From NCBI RefSeq assembly GCF_009761395.1, contig NZ_LEKN01000038.1, positions 1-47,190 on the forward strand: a stretch of 47,190 nt of DNA, given 5' to 3'. The stretch comes from Ursidibacter maritimus (GTDB lineage Bacteria; Pseudomonadota; Gammaproteobacteria; Enterobacterales; Pasteurellaceae). Below the pieces are notes generated by a model. It was not told the DNA's origin, ran no database searches, and worked only from the letters and a program-made list of their open reading frames with translations. Within the stretch, counting starts at the first letter, position 1. The number at the start of each line of letters is the position of its first letter. The position numbers were made by a program, and so were the translations under genes. Below, in pieces: positions 7,927 through 18,184 of this stretch.

Positions 7927-8871
7927 ATGAGCAAACAAGATTTACTAAAAAAATTAGCAACTAAAGATGGAATTATTGCGGCACTTGCTATCGATCAGCG
8001 TGGTGCATTACGCAGAATGATGGGTGATGATATTACACCACAACAGGTTAGTGAGTTTAAAACCTTGATTTCACAAGAGCTGACTCCTTATGCCTCTTCT
8101 ATTTTACTTGATCCAGAATTTGGCTGGGCCGCCGCAGAAAAACGTGATGCAAATTGCGGCTTGATTATGGCTTATGAAAAAACAGGCTATGACAAAACAG
8201 CGGTTGGTCGTTTTCCTGATTTAATTGATGATGTATCTGTTTATCGCTTGAAAGAAAAAGGTGCGGAAGCGGTTAAATTGTTGCTCTATTTTGACATTGA
8301 TGAACCTAAAGAAATCAATGATCGCAAAGCAGCGTTTGTCGAGCGTGTAGGATCAGAATGTAACGCAGAAGGCTTGCCACTGTTCTTAGAAATTCTGACT
8401 TACGATGCAAACAATGAAGACAAAGCTTATTTTGCAAAAGTGAAACCACGCAAAGTGATCGATGCAATGAAATTCTTTGCCGACAAGCGTTTTGGTGTAG
8501 ATGTATTGAAAGTGGAAGTCCCAGTGGATATGAATTTTGTTGAAGGTTACGCCAAAGACGAAGTGGCTTACACACAAGCGGAAGCTAAAGCGTTTTTCAA
8601 AGCGCAAAGCGATGCAACGCCAATTCCATTTATCTTCCTAAGTGCAGGTGTATCCGCAAAACTTTTCCAAGACACCTTAGTGTTTGCTAAAGAAGCAGGT
8701 AGTAAATTTAACGGAGTACTTTGCGGACGTGCCACTTGGGCGGGTGCAACGGAAACCTACAAAGCTCAAGGCGTTGACGCTGCTCGCGAATGGCTCAAAA
8801 CGGAAGGTAAACGCAATATCAGTGAATTACTTGCTGTATTAGAACAAACAGCAACGCCAGTTAAATTATAG
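7927..8871 (+). CDS. lacD: Tagatose-1,6-bisphosphate aldolase, class I (LacD family)
   Basis: 314 residues; LacD/DhnA-type class I aldolase. Conserved features are [15 protein letters not shown] at about 18-32, the phosphate and active-site strand [10 protein letters not shown] at about 114-123, and the probable Schiff-base lysine K195 in [10 protein letters not shown]. It cleaves D-tagatose-1,6-bisphosphate to dihydroxyacetone phosphate and glyceraldehyde-3-phosphate. It is the last gene of the block and ends at a strong terminator. The E. coli aga pathway instead uses the zinc-dependent class II enzyme KbaY, so a Gram-positive-like aldolase here is notable. The kinase making tagatose-1,6-bisphosphate is not in the window; a resident phosphofructokinase could do this. 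Confidence 0.9.
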   Translation: MSKQDLLKKLATKDGIIAALAIDQRGALRRMMGDDITPQQVSEFKTLISQELTPYASSILLDPEFGWAAAEKRDANCGLIMAYEKTGYDKTAVGRFPDLIDDVSVYRLKEKGAEAVKLLLYFDIDEPKEINDRKAAFVERVGSECNAEGLPLFLEILTYDANNEDKAYFAKVKPRKVIDAMKFFADKRFGVDVLKVEVPVDMNFVEGYAKDEVAYTQAEAKAFFKAQSDATPIPFIFLSAGVSAKLFQDTLVFAKEAGSKFNGVLCGRATWAGATETYKAQGVDAAREWLKTEGKRNISELLAVLEQTATPVKL

Positions 8872-8897
8872 ATTTATGCGTTAATAAAACATTGCAA

Positions 8898-8930
8898 TTA
8901 GGGTAGCGTTAGGCGCTACCCTAATTTTTT
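8898..8930 (+). terminator. Rho-independent terminator after lacD
   Basis: TTAGGGTAGCG (8898-8908) pairs with CGCTACCCTAA (8914-8924), 5-nt loop, followed by a T6 run. Confidence 0.9.
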
Positions 8931-9180
8931 GTACACACAGATTGTAAATTTTTTGCATAAAACAACCGCTTGTCTTGAAATCTATTCTGTCAATAAACAT
9001 ATTGGGAATTCTCTATTAGCGAGATAAATTTTGCTAGTAAAAGCAACAATATCTTAAATGTAAAATAATTGTATCTTTATCCTAGCCAAAACTAGTGTAA
9101 ATGGGTACAATTTAAGGCTTGCATTTGGTTATGTTTTAGCTAAATGCAGATAGATAACAGGTATTTCTTTGGAGAGAATT
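8931..9180 (+). other. hflK upstream region
   Basis: About 250 bp without a convincing ORF. It contains an uptake signal (ACCGCTTGT at 8965-8973, preceded by TTTTTTGCA). A TTGCAT hexamer about 60 bp before hflK, with TAAATG 16 bp downstream, may be its promoter, but the match is only moderate. Confidence 0.4.
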
Positions 9181-10401
9181 ATGTCGTGGAATGAATCAGG
9201 CAACCAGCAAGATCCTTGGGGTAAACCAGGGCAAAAAAAGCCTGAACAAGAACAAGGTTCAGGTCAGCAACAGCCTGAGCAGAAAAATAGACAATCAGAA
9301 CAACAGCCGCCTGATTTGGAAGAAGTATTCAATAATTTATTGAAAAAAATCGGTGGTGGAAAAGGCAATGGCGGTTCAAATCGTAGCCCTTCAGCACAAT
9401 TACCTGTCGGAAAATTATTACCTCTCGGTTTAATTTTAGGTGCAATTGTATGGGGAGCATCGGGTTTTTACACCATTCAAGAAGCAGAACGTGGTGTTGT
9501 GACCCGTTTCGGTAAGTTACATAACATTGTATTACCTGGTTTAAACTGGAAACCAACCTTTATTGATGAGGTTTTGCCAGTAAACATTGAACGCGTGTTA
9601 GAGCTAAAAACCAATGGCTCAATGCTTACACAAGATGAAAATATGGTTTTAGTAGAAATGACGGTGCAATATCGTGTTGAAGATCCTGCTAAATATAAAT
9701 TTAATGTAAATAACCCTGATGATAGTTTGAAACAAGCAACGGATAGTGCATTACGTTATGTTATCGGTCATATGACAATGGACGACATTTTAACCACAGG
9801 TCGAGCTGTCGTGCGTGAAAAAACGTGGAATGCGTTGCGTGATATTATTAAAACTTATGATATGGGATTGCTCGTTACAGACGTAAACTTCCAGTACGCC
9901 CGCCCGCCAGAAGAAGTTAAAGCGGCATTTGACGATGCGATTAAAGCACAAGAAGATGAGCAGCGTTTAATTCGTGAAGCGGAAGCTTATGCTCGTGGTC
10001 AAGAGCCGATTGCACGTGGTCAGGCACAACGTATTTTAGAGCAAGCAAGTGCTTATAAAGAGCAAGTTGTGTTGAATGCTAAAGGGGAAGTAGAACGTTT
10101 TAGTAAACTATTGCCAGAGTATAAAGCCGCTCCAGAAGTAATGCGTGAACGTTTATATATTCAAACCATGGAAAAGGTGATGAAAAATACACCTAAGTTA
10201 ATGATGGACGGGGCACACAGTAATAATTTAACGGTTTTACCAATTGATAAACTAATGCAGAAACCAACCGCTTCTGATGCAACACAAACGATGGTTCGTC
10301 CGCAAGTTCATCAAGTGCCACAAATTACACAACCTGTACAGCCAGTTCAACCAGTACCGACTCAGCAAGAAGCAGAGCCAGTGCGTAAAGGGAGATTTTA
10401 A
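9181..10401 (+). CDS. hflK: HflK, membrane subunit of the HflKC complex
   Basis: 406 residues. A Gln/Pro/Gly-rich cytoplasmic N-terminus (about 1-75) precedes one transmembrane helix at about 78-98. The SPFH/prohibitin domain starts at IQEAERGVVTRFGK and is followed by a Gln/Pro-rich tail. HflK and HflC form a periplasm-facing ring that modulates the FtsH protease. GGAGAG lies 7 bases before ATG 9181, so this is chosen over ATG 9169. The stop overlaps the hflC start, indicating translational coupling. The flanks differ from the E. coli hfq-hflX-hflKC arrangement because hfq and hflX are absent here; purA follows, as it does within the E. coli neighbourhood. Confidence 0.93.
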   Translation: MSWNESGNQQDPWGKPGQKKPEQEQGSGQQQPEQKNRQSEQQPPDLEEVFNNLLKKIGGGKGNGGSNRSPSAQLPVGKLLPLGLILGAIVWGASGFYTIQEAERGVVTRFGKLHNIVLPGLNWKPTFIDEVLPVNIERVLELKTNGSMLTQDENMVLVEMTVQYRVEDPAKYKFNVNNPDDSLKQATDSALRYVIGHMTMDDILTTGRAVVREKTWNALRDIIKTYDMGLLVTDVNFQYARPPEEVKAAFDDAIKAQEDEQRLIREAEAYARGQEPIARGQAQRILEQASAYKEQVVLNAKGEVERFSKLLPEYKAAPEVMRERLYIQTMEKVMKNTPKLMMDGAHSNNLTVLPIDKLMQKPTASDATQTMVRPQVHQVPQITQPVQPVQPVPTQQEAEPVRKGRF

Positions 10402-11291
10402 TGATGCGTAGAATATTATTCCCCTTATTAGTGGTTATTTTATTTATTGTTTATCAAGCCGTAATTGTTGTGCAAGAAGGTCAGCGTGGCATTATGTTAC
10501 GTTTTAATAAGGTTCATCGTGATGCAGATAATAAAGTTGTAGTTTACGAACCTGGTCTGCATTTTAAACTCCCTATTATTGACCAACTTAAAACATTAGA
10601 TGCCCGTATTCAAACCCTTGATGGTCAAGAAGATCGCTTTGTTACTGTAGAGAAAAAAGATCTTTTAGTTGATTCTTATGTCAAATGGAAGATTAGCGAT
10701 TTTGGTCAATTCTATACATCAACAGGTGGAGATTATCAAAAAGCTTCAGATCTTTTACGTCGTAAAGTCAATGACCGTTTACGTTCAGAAATCGGTTCTC
10801 GTACAATTAAAGACATTGTGTCGGGTTCTCGTGGTGAGTTGATGGCGGGTGCCCAAAAAGCGCTGAATGCAGGAGAAGACGGTGCAGAACGTTTAGGTAT
10901 TGAAGTTGTTGATGTGCGTGTGAAACAAATTAACTTACCGAATGAAGTATCCTCATCTATTTACCAACGTATGCAAGCAGAGCGTGCGGCAGTTGCTCGT
11001 GAACACCGCTCTCAAGGTGAAGAAAAAGCCGAATTTATTCGTGCTGATGTTGATAAAAAAGTCGTGTTAATTTTAGCCAATGCGAATAAAACTGCAGAAG
11101 AAATGAAAGGTCAAGGGGATGCAGAAGCTGCCAAAATTTATGCAGATGCATTTAGCCAAGCACCTGATTTTTATAGCTTTATTCGTAGCTTAAAGGCTTA
11201 TGAAGAGAGCTTCGCTGAAGGCAAAAATAATATGATGCTACTTAAACCGGATAGTGAATTTTTCCGCTTTATGAAAGCACCTACAAAATAA
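10401..11291 (+). CDS. hflC: HflC, membrane subunit of the HflKC complex
   Basis: 296 residues. A single N-terminal signal-anchor helix (LFPLLVVILFIVYQAVIVV) is followed by the SPFH domain starting EGQRGIMLRFNKV. A helical region AERAAVAREHRSQGEEKAEF corresponds to the coiled-coil of HflC proteins. It works with HflK as a regulator of FtsH. Two adjacent ATGs (10401 and 10404) are possible; both follow GGAG at 10391, and the second gives the more usual MRR start. It overlaps the hflK stop codon and ends at a clear terminator. Confidence 0.93.
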   Translation: MMRRILFPLLVVILFIVYQAVIVVQEGQRGIMLRFNKVHRDADNKVVVYEPGLHFKLPIIDQLKTLDARIQTLDGQEDRFVTVEKKDLLVDSYVKWKISDFGQFYTSTGGDYQKASDLLRRKVNDRLRSEIGSRTIKDIVSGSRGELMAGAQKALNAGEDGAERLGIEVVDVRVKQINLPNEVSSSIYQRMQAERAAVAREHRSQGEEKAEFIRADVDKKVVLILANANKTAEEMKGQGDAEAAKIYADAFSQAPDFYSFIRSLKAYEESFAEGKNNMMLLKPDSEFFRFMKAPTK

Positions 11292-11300
11292 TTGTATCTA

Positions 11301-11325
11301 AAGACCCGAGTAATCGGGTCTTTTT
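11301..11325 (+). terminator. Rho-independent terminator after hflC
   Basis: AAGACCCGA (11301-11309) and TCGGGTCTT (11314-11322) form a 9-bp stem with a tetraloop, then Ts. Confidence 0.9.
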
Positions 11326-11342
11326 ATGTTTGATTTTGAATA

Positions 11343-11351
11343 ACAAGCGGT
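11343..11351 (+). repeat. DNA uptake signal between hflC and purA
   Basis: Perfect ACAAGCGGT, followed by TTTTTACAAA as the downstream part. Confidence 0.8.
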
Positions 11352-11404
11352 GGCTTTGTACAATATTTTTACAAAAGATCGCTTAATTGAATTTATAGAA
11401 CTAA

Positions 11405-12721
<1,317 letters not shown>

Positions 12722-12740
12722 TCATTGCTATAACGCTAAT

Positions 12741-12769
12741 AAAAACGCACCCATTAAGGTGCGTTTTTT
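12741..12769 (+). terminator. Rho-independent terminator after purA
   Basis: AACGCACC and GGTGCGTT pair around a short loop, followed by a T run. Confidence 0.9.
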
Positions 12770-13088
12770 GTTGTTAATTTTTATCGGTATCTTACCGCTT
12801 ATTTAAGATTCATCTCTTGTAGTAATGGAAATGCAGGATAAATCTTTTACATAATCCAACTGATCGCAGTCAGTTTTACATTTTTAAATAAGTTCGTTTT
12901 TGAAGGGGGGGTTATTTGCTCGTTTTTTATAAACTTAAATTGTTTTAATTTTTTCTAAATCATACTTTTATCTACTGAAATAATTAATAGTGCGGATTAT
13001 AAAAATTGAGGTGATTTTTACAAACTTTAGTGTTAATTTACTCAGCATTACTTTACTTTTGGAATGATAAATACACTTAACCTTAAAT
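12770..13088 (+). other. Non-coding stretch upstream of pepE
   Basis: About 320 bp of AT-rich sequence with no supported gene. It contains a G7 tract at 12905-12911 and the short inverted repeat ACTGA/TCAGT around 12860-12875. It should hold the pepE promoter, but no -35/-10 pair stands out. Confidence 0.5.
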
Positions 13089-13106
13089 ATGGAGGGAGAA
13101 CTCACC

Positions 13107-13811
13107 ATGAAAAAAATGTTACTAATGAGCGGTTCTAAATATCAGAATACAGATTATTTAGTTCACTGTTTACCTTGGTTAAAAGATTTTTTAGCCGCTT
13201 ACAAAGGTAAACGCATTGCATTTGTTCCATATGCTGGTGTAAGACAAACTTACGATCAATATGAAGAAAAAGTGCAAAAGGCATTAGCTGAACTCGATAT
13301 GGAAATTGTTGCAGTACATCGTGATGCTAAACATAGTAATATTATTGAGAGTGCAGATGTAATTGGTATCGGTGGTGGTAACACCTACTGCTTACTCAAG
13401 CAGATGTATGAAAATAATTTAATGGATGCTATTCGTGAAAAAGTATTGGCTGGCATACCATATTTTGGTTGGAGTGCAGGAGCAAATGTTGCAGGTGCAT
13501 CAATTATGACAACCAATGATATGCCAATTACCTACCCTCCTTCTTTTGATGCATTAAATTTATTTCCACATCAGATTAACCCACACTTTATTTCAGGCAA
13601 AATGCAAGGTCATAATGGTGAAAGCCGTGAAGAGCGCTTAGAAGAGTTCTTGCGTGTTAATCCAACTTCACAAGTATATGCACTTCCTGAAGGTACAGCC
13701 TTAAAAGTAGAAGGAAATAAAGTGTCGCTATTGGGTGAAAGTGATGTGTTGTTATTTAATAGCGTAGCACAACCTTCGATTATTGCTAAAGGATCGAGTT
13801 TTACTCTTTAA
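13107..13811 (+). CDS. pepE: Peptidase E, alpha-aspartyl dipeptidase
   Basis: 234 residues, close to the E. coli/Salmonella enzyme of 229. The serine nucleophile elbow is [10 protein letters not shown] with S123; D138 (TTNDMP) and H160 (NPHF) are placed as the other triad members. [13 protein letters not shown] is the glutamine-amidotransferase-like nucleotide-loop motif of this family. It hydrolyses dipeptides with N-terminal aspartate in the cytoplasm. ATG 13107 gives the conserved [10 protein letters not shown] start with GGAGGGAG upstream; an in-frame ATG at 13089 overlaps that ribosome site and is unlikely. A DcuC-family carrier follows 18 bp downstream, suggesting linked use of aspartyl peptides and dicarboxylates. 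Confidence 0.92.
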   Translation: MKKMLLMSGSKYQNTDYLVHCLPWLKDFLAAYKGKRIAFVPYAGVRQTYDQYEEKVQKALAELDMEIVAVHRDAKHSNIIESADVIGIGGGNTYCLLKQMYENNLMDAIREKVLAGIPYFGWSAGANVAGASIMTTNDMPITYPPSFDALNLFPHQINPHFISGKMQGHNGESREERLEEFLRVNPTSQVYALPEGTALKVEGNKVSLLGESDVLLFNSVAQPSIIAKGSSFTL

Positions 13812-13829
13812 CATTAAGGAAATATAAAA

Positions 13830-15122
13830 ATGGCTGAATTTAAAACAATTGTCGCAATTGTTGGTATTATTGCAACAATTTATTTGCTCATAAAAAAATA
13901 TGAAACAAGGACTGTGCTTATTGGTGTCGGTCTTGTTATGGCGGTACTTGCTCTTAATCCAATGGGAGCGTTAGACGCCTTTGCGAAAAGTATGACATCG
14001 GGCGGATTGATTATGGCAATCTGTTCAAGTATGGGGTTTGCATATGTGATGAAATATACTGAATGTGACACACATTTAGTTCATTTGTTAACTAAACCAT
14101 TAAGTGGATTGAAGTTTTTCTTAATTCCTATTGCAACTATCATCACTTTCTTTATCAATATTGCTATTCCATCTGCAGCAGGTTGTGCGGCGGCTGTTGG
14201 GGCAACTTTAATTCCGGTATTGAAATCAGCAGGTGTTAGACCAGCTATGGCTGGGGCGGCTATTTTGGCTGGTACTTTTGGTTCAATGATGAGTCCAGGA
14301 TCATCTCACAGTGCGATGATTAGTGAGATGTCTGGTTTAACGATTACTGAAGTTAACTTATCACATGCTCCTTATACCATAATTGCTGGTGCGATTGGAA
14401 TGGTGGTATTAACTCTCCTAGTTGTCGTATTTAAAGATTATGGGAAAGAACATCAAGAGAATTATTTAAAAGAGCATACAGAATCAGAATCTCATTTTTC
14501 TAAAGTAAACGTCCTTTATGCTATTGCTCCATTAGTTCCATTGATTATTCTTGTAATCGGTGGGACTTCATTACAAAAAGCACCAGGTCTTGAATGGACG
14601 AAAATGGGTGTACCACAAGCAATGTTAATTGGAACAATTTATGCGATTGTCGTTACTCGTACATCACCATCAAAAATTACCAATGAATTTTTCAATGGTA
14701 TGGGGAATGCTTATGCAAATGTTCTTGGTATCATCATTGCGGCAAGTGTTTTCGTTGCAGGCTTAAAAGCGACTGGTGCAATTGATTCAGCTATTGAATT
14801 CTTAAAACACTCTAACGAATTTGTACGTTGGGGGGCGACAATCGGCCCATTCTTAATGGGATTGATTACGGGATCTGGTGATGCAGCAGCGATTGCGTTT
14901 AATACTGCAGTAACGCCACACGCTCCAGAGCTAGGCTATACTCATGTAAATTTAGGTATGGCATCTGCAATTGCTGGGGCTATTGGACGTACGGCTTCAC
15001 CGATTGCAGGGGTCACCATTGTTTGTGCTGGTCTTGCTGGAGTGAGTCCAGTAGAAATTATTAAGAGAACCGCGCCAGGAATGATTCTTGCGGTATTATT
15101 CCTTGCATTCTTTATGCTGTAG
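13830..15122 (+). CDS. DcuC-family anaerobic C4-dicarboxylate carrier
   Basis: 430 residues with about 10-12 transmembrane segments. The family features are an N-terminal helix followed by YETRTVLIGVGLVMAVLALNP, then SAAGCAAAVGATLIPVLKSAGVRPAMAG and GTFGSMMSPGSSHSAM. The C-terminal half has LITGSGDAAAIAFN and GRTASPIAGVTIV. DcuC carriers exchange or export C4-dicarboxylates such as succinate, fumarate, malate or aspartate across the inner membrane. The gene is linked to pepE (18-bp gap, TAAGGA upstream). A dipeptide or amino-acid substrate cannot be excluded, since some members of this family have been re-assigned. It ends at a strong terminator. Confidence 0.82.
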   Translation: MAEFKTIVAIVGIIATIYLLIKKYETRTVLIGVGLVMAVLALNPMGALDAFAKSMTSGGLIMAICSSMGFAYVMKYTECDTHLVHLLTKPLSGLKFFLIPIATIITFFINIAIPSAAGCAAAVGATLIPVLKSAGVRPAMAGAAILAGTFGSMMSPGSSHSAMISEMSGLTITEVNLSHAPYTIIAGAIGMVVLTLLVVVFKDYGKEHQENYLKEHTESESHFSKVNVLYAIAPLVPLIILVIGGTSLQKAPGLEWTKMGVPQAMLIGTIYAIVVTRTSPSKITNEFFNGMGNAYANVLGIIIAASVFVAGLKATGAIDSAIEFLKHSNEFVRWGATIGPFLMGLITGSGDAAAIAFNTAVTPHAPELGYTHVNLGMASAIAGAIGRTASPIAGVTIVCAGLAGVSPVEIIKRTAPGMILAVLFLAFFML

Positions 15123-15145
15123 ATTATTAGCAATATCGTAAAATT

Positions 15146-15179
15146 AAGGCAGTTTTTTTAGAAAACTGCCTTTATTTTT
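15146..15179 (+). terminator. Rho-independent terminator after the DcuC-family gene
   Basis: AAGGCAGTTTT (15146-15156) pairs with AAAACTGCCTT (15162-15172), then a T-rich run. Confidence 0.9.
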
Positions 15180-15284
15180 GCAAAAACAGCTCGGATCAGA
15201 CCGCTTAATTGTATTAAATATTTCAGTGAATAGCATAAACGTGTAGAATAGGGAAAATTTTTTAGATTAAACTCAGAGGTAAAA

Positions 15285-16502
15285 ATGAAACGAGTTGTTA
15301 TCACCGGTTTGGGTATCATTTCAAGTATTGGTAATAATAAAGAAGAAGTTATCGCATCTTTACGTGAAGGAAAATCGGGTATTGAATTTGTACCGGGTTT
15401 TGCAGAAGTGGGCATGCGTAGCCAAGTCGCAGGAACAATTAAATTAAATCCAGCGGAATTGATTGATCGTAAAGTTTATCGTTTTATGGGTGATGCGGCC
15501 GCTTATGCATATCTTTCAATGAAAGAAGCGATTGAAGATTCAGGTTTATCAGAAGAACAAATTTCTAATGATCGTACAGGTTTGGTTATCGGTTCTGGTA
15601 TTGGTTCTGCTCGTGGACAAGTCGCTGCTTGTGATGCGGTTCGTGGTCCTCGCGGAGTCAAAGGTATTGGACCTTATGCGGTTACAAAAACAATGGCATC
15701 AAGTGTTTCAGCTTGTTTGGCCACTCCATTTAAAATTCGTGGAGTAAACTATTCTATTAGTTCTGCTTGTGCAACATCTGCACACTGTATTGGACATGCA
15801 ATGGAATTGATTCAACTAGGTAAGCAAGATATCGTCTTTGCTGGCGGTGCAGAAGAGTTATGTTGGGAAGGTGCAACACAATTTGATGCAATGGGTGCTG
15901 TTTCTAGTAAATATAATGATACGCCAACTAAAGCAAGTCGTGCTTATGATGCAAATCGTGATGGTTTTGTGATTGCGGGTGGTGGTGCAGTTCTTGTTAT
16001 TGAAGAATTAGAACACGCACTGGCTCGTGGGGCAAAAATTTATGCTGAAATCGTGGGCTATGGTGCGACATCTGATGGTTATGATATGGTTGCTCCAAGT
16101 GGTGAAGGTGCTGTACGTTGTATGAAACAAGCAATGGCAACTGTTAATGGTGAGATCGAGTATATCAATGTGCATGGCACATCAACACCTGTTGGTGATG
16201 TAAAAGAGCTTGGTGCAATTCGTGAAGTATTTGCAGATAAATCACCAGCTATTTCATCAACTAAATCAATGACAGGGCACTCATTAGGTGCTGCTGGTGC
16301 ACACGAAGCAATTTACTCATTATTAATGTTAGATAATGATTTTATTGCACCAAGTATCAATATTGAAACTCTCGATGAACAAGCTCAAGGAATGAATATT
16401 GTGACAGAATGTCAAAATAAAGCACTAACTACGGTAATGTCAAATAGCTTTGGCTTTGGTGGAACTAATGCTTGCTTAGTATTCCAAAAATATAAAGGTT
16501 AA
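15285..16502 (+). CDS. fabB: Beta-ketoacyl-ACP synthase I
   Basis: 405 residues. The active-site cysteine is C162 in [18 protein letters not shown]. The catalytic histidines lie in [11 protein letters not shown] and in [13 protein letters not shown], the latter with the conserved upstream lysine (STKSMTGHS). The N-terminus [16 protein letters not shown] is typical of FabB rather than FabF, and the 405-residue length agrees. It elongates acyl-ACP with malonyl-ACP and is essential for unsaturated fatty acid synthesis. It is monocistronic: a terminator precedes it (15146-15179) and another follows. GAGG lies 7 bases before the start. Confidence 0.95.
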   Translation: MKRVVITGLGIISSIGNNKEEVIASLREGKSGIEFVPGFAEVGMRSQVAGTIKLNPAELIDRKVYRFMGDAAAYAYLSMKEAIEDSGLSEEQISNDRTGLVIGSGIGSARGQVAACDAVRGPRGVKGIGPYAVTKTMASSVSACLATPFKIRGVNYSISSACATSAHCIGHAMELIQLGKQDIVFAGGAEELCWEGATQFDAMGAVSSKYNDTPTKASRAYDANRDGFVIAGGGAVLVIEELEHALARGAKIYAEIVGYGATSDGYDMVAPSGEGAVRCMKQAMATVNGEIEYINVHGTSTPVGDVKELGAIREVFADKSPAISSTKSMTGHSLGAAGAHEAIYSLLMLDNDFIAPSINIETLDEQAQGMNIVTECQNKALTTVMSNSFGFGGTNACLVFQKYKG

Positions 16503-16540
16503 TTCTTGGTTGGATTCTTTGTTCAATTTTTGATATAAAG

Positions 16541-16568
16541 ACGTGGGGTTTTCCCCACGTTTTTTTTA
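16541..16568 (+). terminator. Rho-independent terminator after fabB
   Basis: ACGTGGGG, TTTT loop, CCCCACGT, then T7. Confidence 0.95.
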
Positions 16569-16599
16569 TTTTTAATGTTTATTTTTGGAGTGTAATGAT

Positions 16600-16971
16600 A
16601 TGAACAAAGCAAAACAAATTTTGTTCGCATCGTTGATTGCGGTTTCAACAATAGCTGCTGCAAATGTATCAACAGAAATGCGTCAAATGGGACGTAACGT
16701 CAATGGATTGCTGAGAGCAGATTCAGTTGAGAGCTTCCAACAAAGTGCAACAGAATTTTTAGTTGCAGCTAAAAAAGCTCAAGAAAAAATGCCATCAAGC
16801 CTTGATGGTGATCAAGAAAAATTTAAAGGTTATCAAAAAGGCATACAAGAGGTGATTGATGTTGTGGAACAGGCGAACCAATCAGCTAAAGATGGCAAAC
16901 TTGATGAAGCTAAGACAACGGTAGAAAAGCTGAATCAACTCAAAAAAATCTATCATTCTGAATACAAATAA
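16600..16971 (+). CDS. cybC: Cytochrome b562 family protein, periplasmic
   Basis: 123-residue precursor. Residues 1-21 form a signal peptide (KQILFASLIAVSTIAAA) with probable cleavage before NVST. The mature four-helix bundle keeps the two heme b ligands of E. coli cytochrome b562: methionine M27 near the mature N-terminus (STEMRQM) and histidine H119 near the C-terminus (KKIYHSEYK). Helix 3/4 text such as ANQSAKDGKLDEAKTT matches the family. A start at 16585 is in frame, but it overlaps the GGAG ribosome site, so ATG 16600 is used. Its electron-transfer partner is not known. It sits alone between terminator-like elements. Confidence 0.85.
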   Translation: MNKAKQILFASLIAVSTIAAANVSTEMRQMGRNVNGLLRADSVESFQQSATEFLVAAKKAQEKMPSSLDGDQEKFKGYQKGIQEVIDVVEQANQSAKDGKLDEAKTTVEKLNQLKKIYHSEYK

Positions 16972-16977
16972 TATTTA

Positions 16978-17034
16978 GCAAGCGGTTTGTTCTCTCATCT
17001 TTTTTACAAAAAGAATGAAAATCAGACCGCTTAT
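16978..17034. repeat. Inverted pair of near-perfect uptake signals after cybC
   Basis: GCAAGCGGTTTG (16978-16989) faces CAGACCGCTTA, giving a stem of about 10 bp with one mismatch. It may act as a terminator for cybC, a use of paired uptake signals known in Pasteurellaceae. Confidence 0.55.
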
Positions 17035-17048
17035 TTTATAAGGCGATT

Positions 17049-18101
17049 ATGCAACAACATTCAATTACTAAGATTTTATTAACTATTGCGGCTATTGTGA
17101 TTATTCTTGCTGGAGTTAAATTAGCCACAGAAATTATTATTCCGTTTTTATTGTCATTATTTATTGCAATCATTTGCTCTCCTATCATTAAAGCAATGAC
17201 AGATAGAAAAGTACCTCTTTGGTTAGCAATTACCCTACTTTTCGTACTTTTTATTGTGATTTCATTTTTCTTGATTGGTTTGATCAACAGCACAGTGCGG
17301 GAATTCGCTCTTTCAATTCCAACCTATAAAATTTTACTTTCTCAGCGTATTGCTGATCTATTAGCACTGGCAGAAAAATGGAATATATCTCTTTCGCTCT
17401 CTCGTGATGATATTATGAATGAGCTTGATCCCAGCAGAATTATGAATTTAGTAACTAGTTTACTCTTAAGTTTCTCTGGAGTGGTGACAAATATTTTTGT
17501 GTTATTACTTGTTGTTGTCTTTATGCTATTTGAAGCTCCAACAGCAAAACATCGTTTAGCAATTGCTTTAAGTTCAAATAATAATGACGCCATAGCACAG
17601 GAAAATCATATTAACCGTATTCTACAAGGTGTGATTAGTTATTTAGGGGTAAAAACATTAGTCAGCTTACTCACAGGATTTTGTATTTGGGCACTATTGG
17701 AGCTTATGGGTGTACAGTATGCAGTATTATGGGCAACATTAAGTTTCTTGCTAAATTATATTCCGAATATTGGCTCTATACTTGCGGGCGTACCCATTAT
17801 TGTTCAAGCTTTGCTGTTAAACGGTTTTTCGGTTGGATTTGGTGTTGCGCTTGGTGTGATTAGCATCAATATGATTATTGGAAATGTATTAGAGCCTAGA
17901 ATGATGGGAAGAACATTAGGGTTATCGACGCTAGTGGTTTTCCTTTCTTTACTTTTCTGGGGATGGATTCTGGGTACAGTTGGAATGTTGCTTTCTGTTC
18001 CTTTAACAATGGCTCTCAAAATTGTACTAGAGTCTAGCCCAAGTACAGCGAGATATGCCTTATTGCTAGGTGATGTTCCAGAAGAAAAATTACTCAAATA
18101 G
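17049..18101 (+). CDS. tqsA: AI-2E family transporter, TqsA-like
   Basis: 350 residues with about eight transmembrane helices. The conserved C-terminal blocks are LLNYIPNIGSILAGVP, GNVLEPRMMGRTLGLSTLVVF and WGWILGTVGMLLSVPLT, which align closely with E. coli TqsA (YdgG). That protein affects export of the quorum signal autoinducer-2. Other family members move sodium or protons, so the substrate here is uncertain. An AAGGCGA ribosome site precedes ATG 17049. It converges with lysO; a large hairpin lies between them. Confidence 0.82.
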   Translation: MQQHSITKILLTIAAIVIILAGVKLATEIIIPFLLSLFIAIICSPIIKAMTDRKVPLWLAITLLFVLFIVISFFLIGLINSTVREFALSIPTYKILLSQRIADLLALAEKWNISLSLSRDDIMNELDPSRIMNLVTSLLLSFSGVVTNIFVLLLVVVFMLFEAPTAKHRLAIALSSNNNDAIAQENHINRILQGVISYLGVKTLVSLLTGFCIWALLELMGVQYAVLWATLSFLLNYIPNIGSILAGVPIIVQALLLNGFSVGFGVALGVISINMIIGNVLEPRMMGRTLGLSTLVVFLSLLFWGWILGTVGMLLSVPLTMALKIVLESSPSTARYALLLGDVPEEKLLK

Positions 18102-18118
18102 GTATGTGGGGTATTTTT

Positions 18119-18176
18119 AGGGGGAGTAGATTAGTCTCTTTGATTTTTATAGACATGATCTACTTCACCCCCCCCT
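18119..18176. terminator. Large hairpin between tqsA and lysO
   Basis: AGGGGGAGTAGAT and ATCTACTTCACCCCCCCC form the outer stem, and GTCT/AGAC part of the inner stem. It lies between convergent genes, so it probably stops both. The C8 run at 18168-18175 is a homopolymer that may vary in length. Confidence 0.6.
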
Positions 18177-18184
18177 TGTTTATA

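Noticed and set aside
12780-12870. Minus-strand fragment reading KIYPAFPLLQEMNLK before a stop
   Set aside because: Could be the tail of a lost gene, but it is 15 residues long with a stop just upstream and no family could be recognised.
13020-13045. Possible FNR or CRP site before pepE (TTGAGGTGATTTTT)
   Set aside because: Only one half-site is plausible; the second half does not match either consensus.
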